Assembly: GCA_026417115.1 (NCBI GenBank)
Contig: JAOADW010000026.1
Location: forward strand, 1 to 64,000
Reading direction: 5' to 3'
DNA: 64,000 bases
Source of the DNA: Rhodocyclaceae bacterium
GTDB taxonomy: Bacteria > Pseudomonadota > Gammaproteobacteria > Burkholderiales > Rhodocyclaceae
The position numbers and the translations under genes are program-made. Of the stretch, positions 8,019 to 17,948 are shown in pieces. Positions within the stretch are counted from its first letter, which is position 1, and every line of letters begins with the position of its first letter. Below the pieces are notes generated by a model. That model was given only the letters and a program-made list of their open reading frames with translations, made no database searches and was not told where the DNA came from.

Positions 8019-8667
8019 TGGCAGGATAGGGCGTGGTGTCGTTCGCGGGACGCCGGGTATCGGGGGTGCGCACGGCGAGGAGATGACGGATGCCAAAGTC
8101 GCGCGCGGCATTGAGCACGGGGAGGCTATCGTCGATGAGCGCCGTGCGCTCTGGATCGAAGGGCTCGATTTCGCGCAGTCGATGCCAAAAGCACTGGGTT
8201 TCCTTCGGGCAGCCGAGGGCGTGGGAGGAAACGATGGCGTCGAAATGCAGCGCCAAGCCCGTGCGCCCCATTTTCAACGTGATGCTCTTGTGGTGGGCGT
8301 TGGTGGCGAGCACGAGTCTTTTGCCGCGCGCGCGCATGGTGGCGAGAAAATCGCCGACGGCAGGATGCACCTGGATCAAATGCGCGATTTCTTCCTTGAG
8401 TTGCATGATGTCGAGAGCAAGCTCGTCTTGCCAGAAATCGACCGAATACCATTCGAGCGTGCCGGCACGCGCCCGATAACGCGCCATCAATTCCGCGCGC
8501 GCCTCGTCCTCGGCTATGCCCTTGGCCTCGGCGTAACGCCGAGGCACATGCGCCTGCCAGAAATGATTGTCGAAGTGAAGGTCGAGCAAGGTCCCATCCA
8601 TGTCCAACAGGATGGTGTCGACCTGAGCAAAGTCGATGAGAAGACGCTTAGGGTTTGAGATAGACAT
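7990..8667 (-). CDS. yrfG: HAD-family GMP/IMP nucleotidase, YrfG-like
   Basis: A 225-residue haloacid dehalogenase-like hydrolase that dephosphorylates purine nucleotides in the cytoplasm. Motif I is DMDGTLLDLHFD near residue 20, motif II lies in VLATNAHH, motif III uses Lys in GCPKETQ, and motif IV is LIDDS. The DLHFDNHFW segment and overall pattern are those of E. coli YrfG. The ATG at 8667 is chosen because AGGAGGGAT directly precedes it. The start overlaps the end of the exported DsrE-like gene by 20 bases, and the stop codon lies within the feoB control region. Confidence 0.87.
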   Translation of the reverse strand: MSISNPKRLLIDFAQVDTILLDMDGTLLDLHFDNHFWQAHVPRRYAEAKGIAEDEARAELMARYRARAGTLEWYSVDFWQDELALDIMQLKEEIAHLIQVHPAVGDFLATMRARGKRLVLATNAHHKSITLKMGRTGLALHFDAIVSSHALGCPKETQCFWHRLREIEPFDPERTALIDDSLPVLNAARDFGIRHLLAVRTPDTRRPANDTTPYPAIDSFAELLS

Positions 8668-9085
8668 ATCCCTCCTGCGCTTGCAGCCTGCCAATCTCGG
8701 CGACCCCTGAGGGGACGATGCTCGCTTGTGGGATGACCTTGTTTCTTTCGATATTACGCGCCTGAAGGGTATTGTTGCAGACTTTGAATTCGACGCCGCG
8801 AGCGGCCAGTTCCTCGACGACGACCTCGTAGGGATTGCCATTCTTGTCGCGCGCGCCCTCGAGCAAGAAATCGACGCCGCGCCCGTGCGTGACGACGACG
8901 ATCTTCACGTTCGGTTCGGCGCTCAGGTGGTTGCGGATATTGCGCAGGCCGTCGCTGGCTTGTTCGAGGCCCTGGTTGACATGATAGACGACCTTGACGC
9001 CGCCCTGTCCGCTAGCAAGGGCCGGTGGAAGTCCGCCGAGGGTGAGAACCGTCAAGCCCATGGCGAAAATATATGCTTTTATCAT
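8648..9085 (-). CDS. Exported DsrE/DsrF-like protein (first of two)
   Basis: A 145-residue protein with a signal peptide (MIKAYIFAMGLTVLTLGGLPPALA, cleavage after ALA) followed by one DsrE-like domain. The conserved cysteine lies in EFKVCNNTLQ, the place where DsrE family sulfurtransferases carry the reactive cysteine. It ends in GYVYLKP, like its neighbour at 9120-9542, so the two are tandem duplicates. Export to the periplasm sets them apart from the cytoplasmic DsrEFH and TusBCD sulfur relay. The function is not known; handling of reduced sulfur in the periplasm is an inference. Confidence 0.8.
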   Translation of the reverse strand: MIKAYIFAMGLTVLTLGGLPPALASGQGGVKVVYHVNQGLEQASDGLRNIRNHLSAEPNVKIVVVTHGRGVDFLLEGARDKNGNPYEVVVEELAARGVEFKVCNNTLQARNIERNKVIPQASIVPSGVAEIGRLQAQEGYVYLKP

Positions 9086-9119
9086 TGTCTCCTCCTTGGG
9101 GTCGATAAAAGGGAACTGC

Positions 9120-9542
9120 TCAGGGACGTAGATAGACCCAGCCCTGCTGCTGCCGCTTCATGATTTCGACATAGCCGGCTGGGGCGATGGCGACGCCATC
9201 GATGAGCTCGCTCTTGTCGATCTTCATCGCCTTCATCGTATTGCCACAGGCGAGAAATTCCACGCCGCTCGCGAGGGCGTCCCTGACCTCGTTCGCGACC
9301 AGCGATTCAGCCGTCAGCATCTCGAGGCCAGGCCCGATGGCGACGAGAGCGATCGCGACGTTTTTGACGCCGAGCTCGGCCTGGATGTTGCGGATGTTCG
9401 CGAGCACCGTGCCCCATTTCTTGACGCCGTCTTCATTGACTTGAATGACGATGCGGTTTTTGGGCAGCGGTTGCGCCGCGTGCGCGGGCAGCGTCAATAT
9501 CGCCACCGCTAGCCCTAGGAAACTCACGAGAACGCGCAGCAC
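9120..9542 (-). CDS. Exported DsrE/DsrF-like protein (second of two)
   Basis: A 140-residue paralogue of the preceding gene, with signal peptide VLRVLVSFLGLAVAILTLPAHA and a DsrE-like domain. The conserved cysteine lies in EFLACGNTMKA and the end is GWVYLRP. A GTG at 9542 is chosen as start because AGGAGGAAC stands six bases before it and the signal peptide begins there; a longer in-frame extension overlaps the enoyl-CoA hydratase gene and has no such site. Only 34 bases separate it from the other paralogue, so both are probably in one transcript ending in yrfG. Confidence 0.78.
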   Translation of the reverse strand: MLRVLVSFLGLAVAILTLPAHAAQPLPKNRIVIQVNEDGVKKWGTVLANIRNIQAELGVKNVAIALVAIGPGLEMLTAESLVANEVRDALASGVEFLACGNTMKAMKIDKSELIDGVAIAPAGYVEIMKRQQQGWVYLRP

Positions 9543-9586
9543 CGGATGTTCCTCCTTGTCGAAAGCGAAAGCGGTCGATGGGCTCT

Positions 9587-10360
9587 TTAGCGGCCGCGGA
9601 AACGCGGCGTCCGTTTTTCCAGGAAGGCTTGCATGCCTTCCCGGTAGTCTTCGCTGGCGAGGAAGGCAAACGCTGCGCGCTTGTCCTCCTCTGTCAATAA
9701 GACGCGGTTGGACAGCCGCGTAATCCATTGTTTGTGTGCGCGCGCGACGAGCGGGGCGCCTTGGGCGATGCGCTGCGCCGTGGCCATGATCTCGCTGTGC
9801 CAATCTTGCATGACGAGGCGCGTCAAAAGCCCTTTTTGGTAGGCCTCTTGGGCGGAAAGGAGGCGGCCTTCGAGCAAGAGCTCGCGCACGACGGCCGTGC
9901 CCGCGACCGCCATCAGGCGCGCGAGTTCTCCGGGATAGAGGGAAAAACCCAGCCGATTGATCGGTATGCCCAAGCGCGCCGTGGCGTCGGCTATGCGCAG
10001 ATCGCAGGCGCAGGCGATGGCAAGCCCTCCACCGGCGCAGACGCCGCGAATCGCGGCGATCGTCGGATGGGGACAGTCGGCGATCGCGTCGAGCGCGGCG
10101 CCGACGGTTTCATGATAATCGAGGGCCGCCTCTAAGCTCGTGCGTCGCTGCGCCATTTCGACGAGATCGCCGCCGGCAGCGAAGTCTTCGCCTTCGCCGC
10201 GGATGATCACGCACCGCAGCGTCTCGTCGGCGGACAATGCCGCGAAGGTTTCGGCAAGCTGGCGCCACATCGCCAAATCCAGCGCGTTCTTGCGCGGGCG
10301 ATGGGCGAGGATGACATGCGCGAGCGTTCCGTCTCGCTGGTAAAGCACTTGGCCCGTCAT
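9587..10360 (-). CDS. Enoyl-CoA hydratase/isomerase family protein
   Basis: A 257-residue crotonase-fold protein acting on acyl-CoA thioesters. The oxyanion-hole segments are visible as GEDFAAGGDL near residue 60 and GVCAGGGLAIA near 107. It is coupled to the gntR gene by an ATGA overlap (10357-10360) and sits opposite the methylmalonyl-CoA genes, so a step feeding propionyl-CoA (for example in branched-chain or odd-chain acid breakdown) is a reasonable inference. The exact substrate cannot be read from the sequence. Confidence 0.85.
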   Translation of the reverse strand: MTGQVLYQRDGTLAHVILAHRPRKNALDLAMWRQLAETFAALSADETLRCVIIRGEGEDFAAGGDLVEMAQRRTSLEAALDYHETVGAALDAIADCPHPTIAAIRGVCAGGGLAIACACDLRIADATARLGIPINRLGFSLYPGELARLMAVAGTAVVRELLLEGRLLSAQEAYQKGLLTRLVMQDWHSEIMATAQRIAQGAPLVARAHKQWITRLSNRVLLTEEDKRAAFAFLASEDYREGMQAFLEKRTPRFRGR

Positions 10361-11034
10361 GGCGTCTTCAGTTGCGCGACGGCCGCGCGGCCGGAAAGGA
10401 TGTGCGCCTGCATACGCTGGTTTGCAAGCGCAGGGTCGTGCGCAGCGATCGCAGCGAGGATGCCAGCGTGTTCGGAGGCGGATGCCTGGATGCGGCCGGC
10501 AAGCCGCAAGGAATCGCGCCGCGTCAGCTTCAGAAACTTGCGAGAATCATCGATCAGGTGCGCCAGCCAGCGATTGCCTGCGAGCTCCTTGAGCGTATCG
10601 TGGAAGACTTGATTGATCTCGAAGAAGCGGTCGGCGCTCGTTGGGGTTGCGTGCGTCTCGAGTTCGGTTTGGATTGCGGCGAGGCGGGCGAGGTCGGCGG
10701 CGGTGGCGCGCCGCGTCGCCTCTTCGGCGGCGCGTCCTTCGAGCATGGCCAGCACGGAAAAGATTTCGTCGATGTCTCGTTCAGAAAGTTCGGCGACATA
10801 ACAGCCACGGCGGGGTTTCAAAACGACCAAGCCCTCGGCGGCCAAGACTTTCAGCGCCTCACGCAAGGGCGTGCGAGAAATGCCGAATTCTTCGGCAAGC
10901 GCCTGTTCGTCGATCCAAGCCCCGGGCGCGAGCTCGTGCGCATAAATGCGCGCGCGCAGTTTTTCGGCGACCCGCTCGAACAACGCCGGCAAAGCCAAGG
11001 AATCGGAAAACCCGTCGGGCGCTCTTGCATTCAT
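10357..11034 (-). CDS. GntR-family regulator with FCD ligand domain
   Basis: A 225-residue transcription factor: an N-terminal winged helix (recognition region [17 protein letters not shown] near residues 50-66, followed by the wing [13 protein letters not shown]) and a C-terminal all-helical FCD domain that binds small carboxylic acids, usually with a metal held by Asp/His residues. The start at 11034 is the first ATG inside the conserved part; the frame upstream continues through the mutase promoter and is not credible. It is divergent from the methylmalonyl-CoA mutase operon and a palindrome lies between them, so it probably controls itself and that operon. Confidence 0.88.
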   Translation of the reverse strand: MNARAPDGFSDSLALPALFERVAEKLRARIYAHELAPGAWIDEQALAEEFGISRTPLREALKVLAAEGLVVLKPRRGCYVAELSERDIDEIFSVLAMLEGRAAEEATRRATAADLARLAAIQTELETHATPTSADRFFEINQVFHDTLKELAGNRWLAHLIDDSRKFLKLTRRDSLRLAGRIQASASEHAGILAAIAAHDPALANQRMQAHILSGRAAVAQLKTP

Positions 11035-11054
11035 AATTATGGATACAGTATTAT
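11025..11054 (+). promoter_or_regulatory. Promoter of the methylmalonyl-CoA mutase operon
   Basis: TTGCAT (11025-11030) and TATTAT (11049-11054) stand 18 bases apart, about 40 bases before the mutase start. The -10 element is one arm of the GntR palindrome. Confidence 0.55.
11033..11054. promoter_or_regulatory. Candidate GntR operator between gntR and the mutase operon
   Basis: An imperfect 22-base palindrome is centred between 11043 and 11044: outer arms ATAAT (11033-11037) and ATTAT (11050-11054), inner core TGGATACA (11040-11047), with 8 of 11 base pairs matching. The core resembles the TGTATACA-like sites of FCD-type GntR regulators. It covers the -10 region of both divergent promoters. 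Confidence 0.6.
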
Positions 11055-11073
11055 CAACCGCCCGCCTTGTCAA
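11045..11073 (-). promoter_or_regulatory. Promoter of the gntR-hydratase operon
   Basis: On the minus strand a perfect TTGACA (11073-11068) is followed after 17 bases by TACTGT (11050-11045). The start point would fall only a few bases from the gntR ATG, so the transcript is short-leadered or leaderless. Confidence 0.5.
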
Positions 11074-11095
11074 GCCGGCAACACGGAGTGGAGCG

Positions 11096-13255
11096 ATGAA
11101 TCGAGATCCCGAACTCAAGATTCCGAGCCTCGAGACCTGGGAGAAAGCGGCGGCCAAATCGGCGCCGGGAGGTGACTTGCACAAGCTTTCCTGGGTCACC
11201 CCCGAAGGGCTCGTTGTCAAACCCCTTTATACGCGTGCGGACATCGAGGGCTTGCCCTATGCGGACACCTTGCCGGGGTTCGAGCCTTTCGTGCGCGGCC
11301 CGCAGGCGACCATGTATACGGTGAAGCCGTGGACGATCCGGCAGTATGCGGGATTCTCCACGGCCGAGGAGTCCAATGCCTTTTATCGCAAAGCGCTCGC
11401 GGCGGGCGCCCAGGGTGTCTCGGTGGCCTTCGACTTGGCCACGCACCGCGGCTATGACTCCGATCACCCGCGCGTGGTCGGCGATGTCGGCAAGGCGGGG
11501 GTGGCCATCGACACGGTCGAAGACATGAAAATCCTTTTCGACGGCATTCCGCTCGACAAGGTGTCCGTTTCGATGACCATGAACGGCGCCGTGTTGCCAG
11601 TGCTGGCCGGTTACATCGTCGCTGCCGAAGAACAGGGGGTCGCGCAAGAGGCGCTTTCTGGCACCATCCAGAACGACATCCTGAAAGAATTCATGGTGCG
11701 CAACACCTATATCTATCCGCCGGCGCCTTCGATGCGCATCGTCGCCGACATCATTGCCTATACGGCAGAAAAGATGCCGAAATTCAACTCGATATCGATT
11801 TCCGGCTACCACATCCAGGAGGCGGGAGCGACCCAGGCGCTCGAGCTCGCCTTTACTCTGGCCGACGGCATGGAATATGTGCGCGCGGCGATTTCGCGCG
11901 GGCTCGACATCGATGCCTTCGCCGGACGCCTGTCGTTCTTTTTCGGCATCGGCATGAATTTCTATCTCGAAATCGCCAAGCTGCGCGCGGCGCGGCTGTT
12001 GTGGTGGCGCATCATGAAACGATTCGGGGCCAAGCAGCCGCGCTCGATGATGCTGCGCACGCATTGCCAGACGTCGGGCTGGAGTCTGACCGAACAGGAT
12101 CCCTACAATAACATCGTGCGCACCACGATCGAAGCCATGGCGGCGGTCTTTGGCGGCACGCAGTCCCTGCATACGAATGCATTCGACGAAGCGATCGCTT
12201 TGCCGACCGAATTCTCGGCGCGTATTGCGCGCAACACGCAAATCATCTTGCAGGAAGAAACGCATATCACGAACGTGATCGACCCTTGGGGTGGGAGCTA
12301 CCTGATGGAGCGCCTCACGCACGAGATGGCGGAAAAGGCCTGGAGCGTGATCGAAGAGGTGGAAGCCATGGGCGGGATGACGCAGGCCGTTGAAACAGGC
12401 TGGGCCAAGATGCAAATCGAAAAATGCGCGGCGGAAAAACAAGCGCGCATCGACTCCGGCCAAGACGTGATCGTGGGCGTCAACAAATATAGGCTGGAAA
12501 AAGAAGAGCCTGTCGACATCCTGGAAATCGACAACCACGCTGTGCGCGAAGCGCAGATCGCGCGTCTTGCGCATGTGCGCGCGCAGCGCAACGAGACGGC
12601 GGTGCGAGAGGCGCTGGCCGCCCTCACGGAATGCGCGCGCAGCGGCCAAGGCAATTTGCTTGCGCTTTCAATCGCCGCCATGCGCGTGCGCGCGACGGTG
12701 GGCGAGGTGTCGGAAGCGCTGGAAAAAGTCTGGGGGCGACATCGCGCCGCGCACCACGTGGTTTCAGGCGTTTATTCCTCCGCCTACGGCGCGGCTGGCC
12801 TCGACGAAGTCAGGGAACTCGTCGATGAATTCGCCGCCGCCGAAGGACGCCGGCCACGCATCATGATCGCAAAGCTTGGGCAGGATGGCCATGACCGGGG
12901 CGCCAAGGTGGTGGCCACGGCGTTCGCCGATCTCGGCTTCGACGTCGACATCGGCCCCTTGTTTCAGACCCCCGAAGAGGCCGCGCGACAGGCGATCGAA
13001 AACGACGTCCATGCCATCGGGGTGTCGACTCTGGCCGCCGGGCACAAGACCCTGGTGCCCCAGTTGATCGAAGCGCTCAAGCGCGAAGGCGCCCACGACA
13101 TCGCCGTGTTCGTCGGCGGCGTCGTACCCGTGCAGGATTACGAAGCGCTCTATGCTGCCGGTGTCAAAGGCATCTTCGGGCCGGGCACGCCGATACCGCA
13201 ATGCGCCCATCAAGTGTTGCGCGCCATCCGCGCACTGCGCCTCCCCGATGCGTGA
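11096..13255 (+). CDS. scpA: Methylmalonyl-CoA mutase (single-chain, B12-dependent)
   Basis: A 719-residue adenosylcobalamin enzyme converting (R)-methylmalonyl-CoA to succinyl-CoA. The TIM-barrel part carries [18 protein letters not shown] near residue 65, the pattern of true methylmalonyl-CoA mutases. The C-terminal B12 domain has the base-off motif GQDGHDRG with the cobalt-binding His at about residue 599. The start at 11096 follows a GGAG site; an upstream in-frame extension through the promoter is rejected. It leads an operon with its MeaB chaperone and both propionyl-CoA carboxylase subunits. Small/large subunit forms are absent; this is the homodimer type. Confidence 0.96.
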   Translation: MNRDPELKIPSLETWEKAAAKSAPGGDLHKLSWVTPEGLVVKPLYTRADIEGLPYADTLPGFEPFVRGPQATMYTVKPWTIRQYAGFSTAEESNAFYRKALAAGAQGVSVAFDLATHRGYDSDHPRVVGDVGKAGVAIDTVEDMKILFDGIPLDKVSVSMTMNGAVLPVLAGYIVAAEEQGVAQEALSGTIQNDILKEFMVRNTYIYPPAPSMRIVADIIAYTAEKMPKFNSISISGYHIQEAGATQALELAFTLADGMEYVRAAISRGLDIDAFAGRLSFFFGIGMNFYLEIAKLRAARLLWWRIMKRFGAKQPRSMMLRTHCQTSGWSLTEQDPYNNIVRTTIEAMAAVFGGTQSLHTNAFDEAIALPTEFSARIARNTQIILQEETHITNVIDPWGGSYLMERLTHEMAEKAWSVIEEVEAMGGMTQAVETGWAKMQIEKCAAEKQARIDSGQDVIVGVNKYRLEKEEPVDILEIDNHAVREAQIARLAHVRAQRNETAVREALAALTECARSGQGNLLALSIAAMRVRATVGEVSEALEKVWGRHRAAHHVVSGVYSSAYGAAGLDEVRELVDEFAAAEGRRPRIMIAKLGQDGHDRGAKVVATAFADLGFDVDIGPLFQTPEEAARQAIENDVHAIGVSTLAAGHKTLVPQLIEALKREGAHDIAVFVGGVVPVQDYEALYAAGVKGIFGPGTPIPQCAHQVLRAIRALRLPDA

Positions 13256-13257
13256 GG

Positions 13258-14295
13258 ATGGCGGATAGGACGGTGGCGGCGAACGAAATGGCCGCAAGCA
13301 ATTCGCCTGACTCGTTGTCGCCGGCGGATCGGCAACTCGTCGACGGCGTTCTAGCGGGGCGCCGGCGTGCGCTTGCCAAGGCGATCACTTTGATCGAATC
13401 CGTGCGCAGCGAAGACCAGGGACGCGCGGAAAAATTGCTCGACGCCCTTCTACCGCATACGGGTAAAAGCTTTCGCATCGGCATCTCGGGCGCGCCTGGA
13501 GCAGGCAAGTCGACCTTCATCGAAGCCTTTGGCATGCACCTCGTCGCGCTGGGCAAGAAAGTCGCGGTGCTGGCGATAGACCCCTCCTCACAACGGAGCA
13601 AAGGCTCGATCCTCGGCGACAAGACGCGCATGGAGCGGCTGGCGCAATCGGAATCGGCTTTCATCCGCCCCTCGCCGGCGGCTGGCGCGTTGGGCGGGGT
13701 AGCCGCCAGGACGCGCGAGACGATCCTGCTGTGCGAAGCCGCTGGTTATGACGTCATCGTGATCGAGACCGTCGGCGTGGGACAGAGCGAGACGGCGGCC
13801 GCCAGCATGACCGACGCTTTCGTGCTGTTGCAGCTGCCCAACGCCGGGGACGAGCTGCAAGGCATCAAGCGTGGCATCATGGAGCTTGCCGACCTCATCG
13901 TCATCAACAAAGCGGACATCGACAAGGCGGCTGCCCAGCGCGCGGCGCAACAATTGGAATCGGCGCTGCATTTCTTGGCGCCGCAAAACCCGCACTGGCG
14001 TCCGCCGGTGCTCATGGCGAGCGCACAGCAGGGGGAAGGCATCGACGAGGTGTGGCGATGCCTGTCTGAATATCGTCGGCTCATGGAAAGCTCGGGCGAG
14101 TGGCAGTCGCGCCGCCGCCGGCAGGCCGTCGCCTGGCTCTGGCAAGCGATCGAAGAAGGCCTCATGCGCCGATTTCGCGAGCATCCGGCCGTGGCGGCGG
14201 AACTCCCCAGCGCCCTCGAGGCCGTGGAACAGGGGGTCACCACGCCCCGCTATGCTGCGCGCCGCCTGCTCATGCTCATCAATCGCTATTTCTGA
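13258..14295 (+). CDS. meaB: Methylmalonyl-CoA mutase-associated GTPase MeaB (ArgK)
   Basis: A 345-residue G3E-family P-loop GTPase that loads and protects the B12 cofactor of methylmalonyl-CoA mutase. The Walker A motif is GAPGAGKST, and the family signature [18 protein letters not shown] follows shortly after it. ETVGVGQSE and the NKAD base-specificity motif are also intact. The ATG at 13258 starts two bases after the mutase stop and overlaps no conserved part; an upstream in-frame ATG inside the mutase gene is less likely. Confidence 0.95.
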   Translation: MADRTVAANEMAASNSPDSLSPADRQLVDGVLAGRRRALAKAITLIESVRSEDQGRAEKLLDALLPHTGKSFRIGISGAPGAGKSTFIEAFGMHLVALGKKVAVLAIDPSSQRSKGSILGDKTRMERLAQSESAFIRPSPAAGALGGVAARTRETILLCEAAGYDVIVIETVGVGQSETAAASMTDAFVLLQLPNAGDELQGIKRGIMELADLIVINKADIDKAAAQRAAQQLESALHFLAPQNPHWRPPVLMASAQQGEGIDEVWRCLSEYRRLMESSGEWQSRRRRQAVAWLWQAIEEGLMRRFREHPAVAAELPSALEAVEQGVTTPRYAARRLLMLINRYF

Positions 14296-14306
14296 AGGAG
14301 CGCTTC

Positions 14307-15839
14307 ATGCACGACATCATCGCCGAACTCGAGAAAAAGCGCGCGTTGGCGCGTCTGGGTGGCGGCCAACGACGCATCGACACCCAGCATGCAAAAGGCA
14401 AGCTCACCGCACGCGAACGCATCGAGCTCTTACTCGATCCTGGTAGTTTCGAAGAGTGGGATATGTTCAAGGAGCACCGTTGCCATGATTTTGGCATGGA
14501 TGCGCAAAAAGTGCCCTCGGATGGCGTCGTCACGGGCTATGGCACGATCCATGGCCGCATGGTCTTCGTTTTCTCTCAAGATTTCACGGTCTTTGGCGGC
14601 GCTCTGTCCGAGGCCCATGCGGAGAAGATCTGCAAGATCATGGACAAGGCGATGCAAGTGGGCGCGCCTGTGATCGGGCTCAACGACTCGGGGGGCGCGC
14701 GCATCCAAGAAGGCGTGGCGGCGCTCGGCGGCTATGCGGAAGTGTTCCAAAGAAACGTTCTCGCCTCGGGCGTCATTCCCCAAATTTCCTTGATCATGGG
14801 GCCTTGCGCGGGTGGCGCGGTCTATAGCCCGGCCATGACCGATTTCATTTTCATGGTCAAGGACACTTCCTACATGTTCGTGACCGGCCCGGACGTCGTG
14901 AAAACCGTGACCCATGAAGAAGTGAGCGCGGAAGAGCTCGGCGGCGCGCTCACTCACACCACCAAGTCGGGAGTGGCCGATCTCGCCTTCGAAAACGACG
15001 TCGAGGCCCTGCTCAAATTGCGCGAATTCTTCGACTATCTGCCGCTCAATAACCGCGAGCCGCCGCCCGTGCGCGAAAATTCCGATCCCGCCGATCGGCT
15101 CGACTACTCGCTCGATTCGCTCGTGCCCGACAACCCCAACCAGCCTTATGACATCAAGGAGCTGATCCACAAAGTCGTCGACGAAGGCGAATTTTTCGAA
15201 CTCGCGCCCGATCATGCCAAGAACATCGTCATCGGCTTCGGACGCATGGAGGGCTCGACAGTGGGCTTCGTCGCCAACCAACCCATGGTGTTGGCGGGCT
15301 GCCTCGACATCAAAAGCTCTATCAAGGCGGCGCGTTTCGTCAGATTCTGCGACGCTTTCAATATTCCGATCGTCACCTTCGTAGATGTGCCTGGATTCCT
15401 ACCTGGCACGGCGCAAGAATATGGCGGAATCATCAAGCATGGCGCCAAGCTTTTGTATGCTTATGCCGAATGCACGGTGCCGAAGGTGACCGTGATCACG
15501 CGCAAGGCCTATGGCGGCGCCTATGACGTCATGGCTTCCAAGCACTTGCGCGGCGACGTCAATTTCGCCTGGCCTTCGGCCGAAATCGCGGTGATGGGAC
15601 CCAAAGGGGCCGTGGAAATCATCTTTCGCGAGGAAAAAAACGATCCTGCGAAAGTGGCCTTGCGCGAAGCCGAATACAAGGCTAAGTTCGCCAATCCTTT
15701 CGTGGCGGGCGCGCGCGGTTTCATCGATGACGTCATCCAACCCCACGAGACGCGCAAGCGCATTTGCCGTTCGCTGATCATGTTGCGCAACAAGAAACTC
15801 GAAAACCCCTGGCGCAAGCACGGAAATATTCCGCTGTGA
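14307..15839 (+). CDS. pccB: Propionyl-CoA carboxylase beta subunit (carboxyltransferase)
   Basis: A 510-residue carboxyltransferase with the N- and C-lobes of the crotonase-like acyl-CoA carboxylase fold. It moves carboxyl from biotin to propionyl-CoA to give (S)-methylmalonyl-CoA. The N-terminal [14 protein letters not shown], the oxyanion-hole stretch [12 protein letters not shown], and the C-terminal GGAYDVM segment are typical of PccB. GAAGGAGC just before 14307 serves as ribosome site. It lies between meaB and the biotin subunit gene, completing the carboxylase. Methylcrotonyl- or acetyl-CoA as substrate is less likely given the operon. Confidence 0.94.
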   Translation: MHDIIAELEKKRALARLGGGQRRIDTQHAKGKLTARERIELLLDPGSFEEWDMFKEHRCHDFGMDAQKVPSDGVVTGYGTIHGRMVFVFSQDFTVFGGALSEAHAEKICKIMDKAMQVGAPVIGLNDSGGARIQEGVAALGGYAEVFQRNVLASGVIPQISLIMGPCAGGAVYSPAMTDFIFMVKDTSYMFVTGPDVVKTVTHEEVSAEELGGALTHTTKSGVADLAFENDVEALLKLREFFDYLPLNNREPPPVRENSDPADRLDYSLDSLVPDNPNQPYDIKELIHKVVDEGEFFELAPDHAKNIVIGFGRMEGSTVGFVANQPMVLAGCLDIKSSIKAARFVRFCDAFNIPIVTFVDVPGFLPGTAQEYGGIIKHGAKLLYAYAECTVPKVTVITRKAYGGAYDVMASKHLRGDVNFAWPSAEIAVMGPKGAVEIIFREEKNDPAKVALREAEYKAKFANPFVAGARGFIDDVIQPHETRKRICRSLIMLRNKKLENPWRKHGNIPL

Positions 15840-15868
15840 CGCGTCGAGGACTGCGAGGGGAGCATGCC

Positions 15869-17866
15869 ATGTTCAAGAAGATTTTGATCGCCAACCGCGG
15901 TGAGATCGCCTGTCGGGTGATCAAGACCTGCCGTAAGCTGGGTATCGCGACGGTAGCCGTCTATTCGGAGGCTGATCGCGAAGCGCTTTTCGTAGAAATG
16001 GCCGATGAGGCGGTCGCCATTGGAGCAGCGCCCGCGCGCGAAAGTTACCTCGTCATGGACAAGATCATTGCCGCCTGCAAAGCGACGGGCGCCGAGGCCG
16101 TCCATCCGGGGTATGGTTTTCTTTCGGAGAACGAAGCCTTTGCGCAGCGCTTGGAGGCGGAAGGCATCGTCTTCATTGGCCCGAAAGCGTCGTCGATCGC
16201 GGCGATGGGCGATAAGATCGCTTCCAAAAGGATCGCCCGAGAGGCTGGCGTATCGACCATTCCCGGCCACAATGAAGCGATCGGCAGCAAAGAGGAAGCC
16301 GTCGAGATCGCGCGGCGCATCGGTTATCCCGTCATGATCAAGGCGTCTGCCGGCGGCGGCGGCAAGGGTCTGCGCGTGGCGTGGAACGACCAAGAAGCGG
16401 CGGAATGCTTCGTCTCCTGCCAGACCGAGGCAAGAAACGCATTTGGCGACGATCGCGTGTTCATCGAGAAATTCATCGAAGAGCCTCGCCATATCGAAAT
16501 CCAAGTCTTGGGCGACGCCTATGGAAACATCATTTATCTGAATGAACGAGAGTGTTCGATCCAGCGCCGACACCAAAAGGTGATCGAGGAAGCGCCTTCT
16601 CCGTTTCTCGATGCCGCCACGCGGCGCGCGATGGGCGAGCAGGCGGTAAAGCTCGCACACGCTGTCGGCTACCAGTCGGCAGGGACCGTGGAATTCGTCG
16701 TCGGCCGCGACAAGTCTTTCTATTTTCTGGAGATGAATACGCGCTTACAGGTCGAGCATCCGGTGACCGAATTCATCACTGGCCTTGACCTCGTCGAGTG
16801 GATGATCCGCATTGCTGCGGGCGAGCGCTTGCCTTTTCGTCAGGAGGACGTTCGCCTCGAGGGGTGGGCGATCGAATGCCGTATCAACGCCGAGGATCCT
16901 TTCCGCGGCTTTCTTCCGTCGGTCGGCCGGCTCGTCAAGTTCATTCCGCCTCCCGAAGAAGGCGGCGTCCGCGTCGATACGGGCGTTTATGAGGGCGCCG
17001 AGATCAGCATGCATTACGACTCGATGATCGCCAAGCTGATTACGCACGGGGCGACGCGCGCGGCGGCGATCGAAAAGATGCGCGAGGCCTTGAACGCGTT
17101 CGTGATCCGCGGTGTGGCCTCGAACATTGCTTTTCAAGCGGCGCTGATGCAGCACCCGCGCTTCGTTGCCGGACATTTCGACACGGGCTTCATCGCGACG
17201 CACTATCCCAAGGGGTTCGATGCGAGCGATGTGCCTCACGATGATCCTGCCTTCTTGTTGTCGGTTGCTGCCGTCTTGCAGTATCGTTGGCAAGCGCGTG
17301 CGGCGACGATCTCGGGTCAGATGCCGGGTCATCGCTATGAGCCAGAGAACGAATTCGTCCTCTGCAGCGAGGGCGAACAAATGCGCAAGGCCAAGGTGGC
17401 GCCCCAGGGCCAAACATGTTTCACAGTGAGTTTCGCCGCGGAGGGCGAGACTCATGAGCTCGTGCTTGACTGGCGGTTCGGAGAAATTCTTTGCCGTGGC
17501 CGCTATGATGGACGACCCTTTTGCTTGCAGGTGGAACGACGGGGATTGGGGTGGCGCCTGTTGCATTGGGGTAAGGAGATCGCAGTCTCGGCGCTCTCGC
17601 CGCGCGCGGCGGAGTTGCTGCGCTGGATGCCGAAAAAAGCGCCTCCTGACTCCTCGCGCTTCCTTCTTTCCCCGATGCCAGGGTTGCTGACCCAAATCAC
17701 GGTTGCGCCCGGCCAAGAAGTCAAGGCGGGAGAAGTGCTCGCCAAGATCGAAGCGATGAAGATGGAGAACATCTTGCGCGCCGAGCGGGACGGCGTCGTA
17801 GACCAGTGGCTTGCCAAGCCCGGCGAAAGCCTCGCCGTCGATCAACCGATCCTGAGTTTCAGATAA
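15869..17866 (+). CDS. pccA: Propionyl-CoA carboxylase alpha subunit (biotin carboxylase and biotin carrier)
   Basis: A 665-residue protein combining a biotin carboxylase domain (residues about 1-450, with the ATP-grasp loop SAGGGGKG and EMNTRLQVEH), a central BT-like region, and a C-terminal biotinyl domain whose AMKME motif puts the biotin on Lys631. It carboxylates biotin with ATP and bicarbonate and hands it to PccB. GAGGGG lies about ten bases before the ATG. It closes the mutase operon; the msh genes begin 82 bases later. Confidence 0.94.
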   Translation: MFKKILIANRGEIACRVIKTCRKLGIATVAVYSEADREALFVEMADEAVAIGAAPARESYLVMDKIIAACKATGAEAVHPGYGFLSENEAFAQRLEAEGIVFIGPKASSIAAMGDKIASKRIAREAGVSTIPGHNEAIGSKEEAVEIARRIGYPVMIKASAGGGGKGLRVAWNDQEAAECFVSCQTEARNAFGDDRVFIEKFIEEPRHIEIQVLGDAYGNIIYLNERECSIQRRHQKVIEEAPSPFLDAATRRAMGEQAVKLAHAVGYQSAGTVEFVVGRDKSFYFLEMNTRLQVEHPVTEFITGLDLVEWMIRIAAGERLPFRQEDVRLEGWAIECRINAEDPFRGFLPSVGRLVKFIPPPEEGGVRVDTGVYEGAEISMHYDSMIAKLITHGATRAAAIEKMREALNAFVIRGVASNIAFQAALMQHPRFVAGHFDTGFIATHYPKGFDASDVPHDDPAFLLSVAAVLQYRWQARAATISGQMPGHRYEPENEFVLCSEGEQMRKAKVAPQGQTCFTVSFAAEGETHELVLDWRFGEILCRGRYDGRPFCLQVERRGLGWRLLHWGKEIAVSALSPRAAELLRWMPKKAPPDSSRFLLSPMPGLLTQITVAPGQEVKAGEVLAKIEAMKMENILRAERDGVVDQWLAKPGESLAVDQPILSFR

Positions 17867-17948
17867 CTGCCCATTTTGCATGCTTTTTTTCGCGCTCACG
17901 AGGGCAATCTGCCTCTAGACTGCGTTACAGCATGCGAGTGGGCCTCCC

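Noticed and set aside
11054-12649. Minus-strand frame of 531 residues
   Set aside because: It lies wholly antisense to the methylmalonyl-CoA mutase gene and is rich in His and Arg, the usual shadow of a GC-rich gene.
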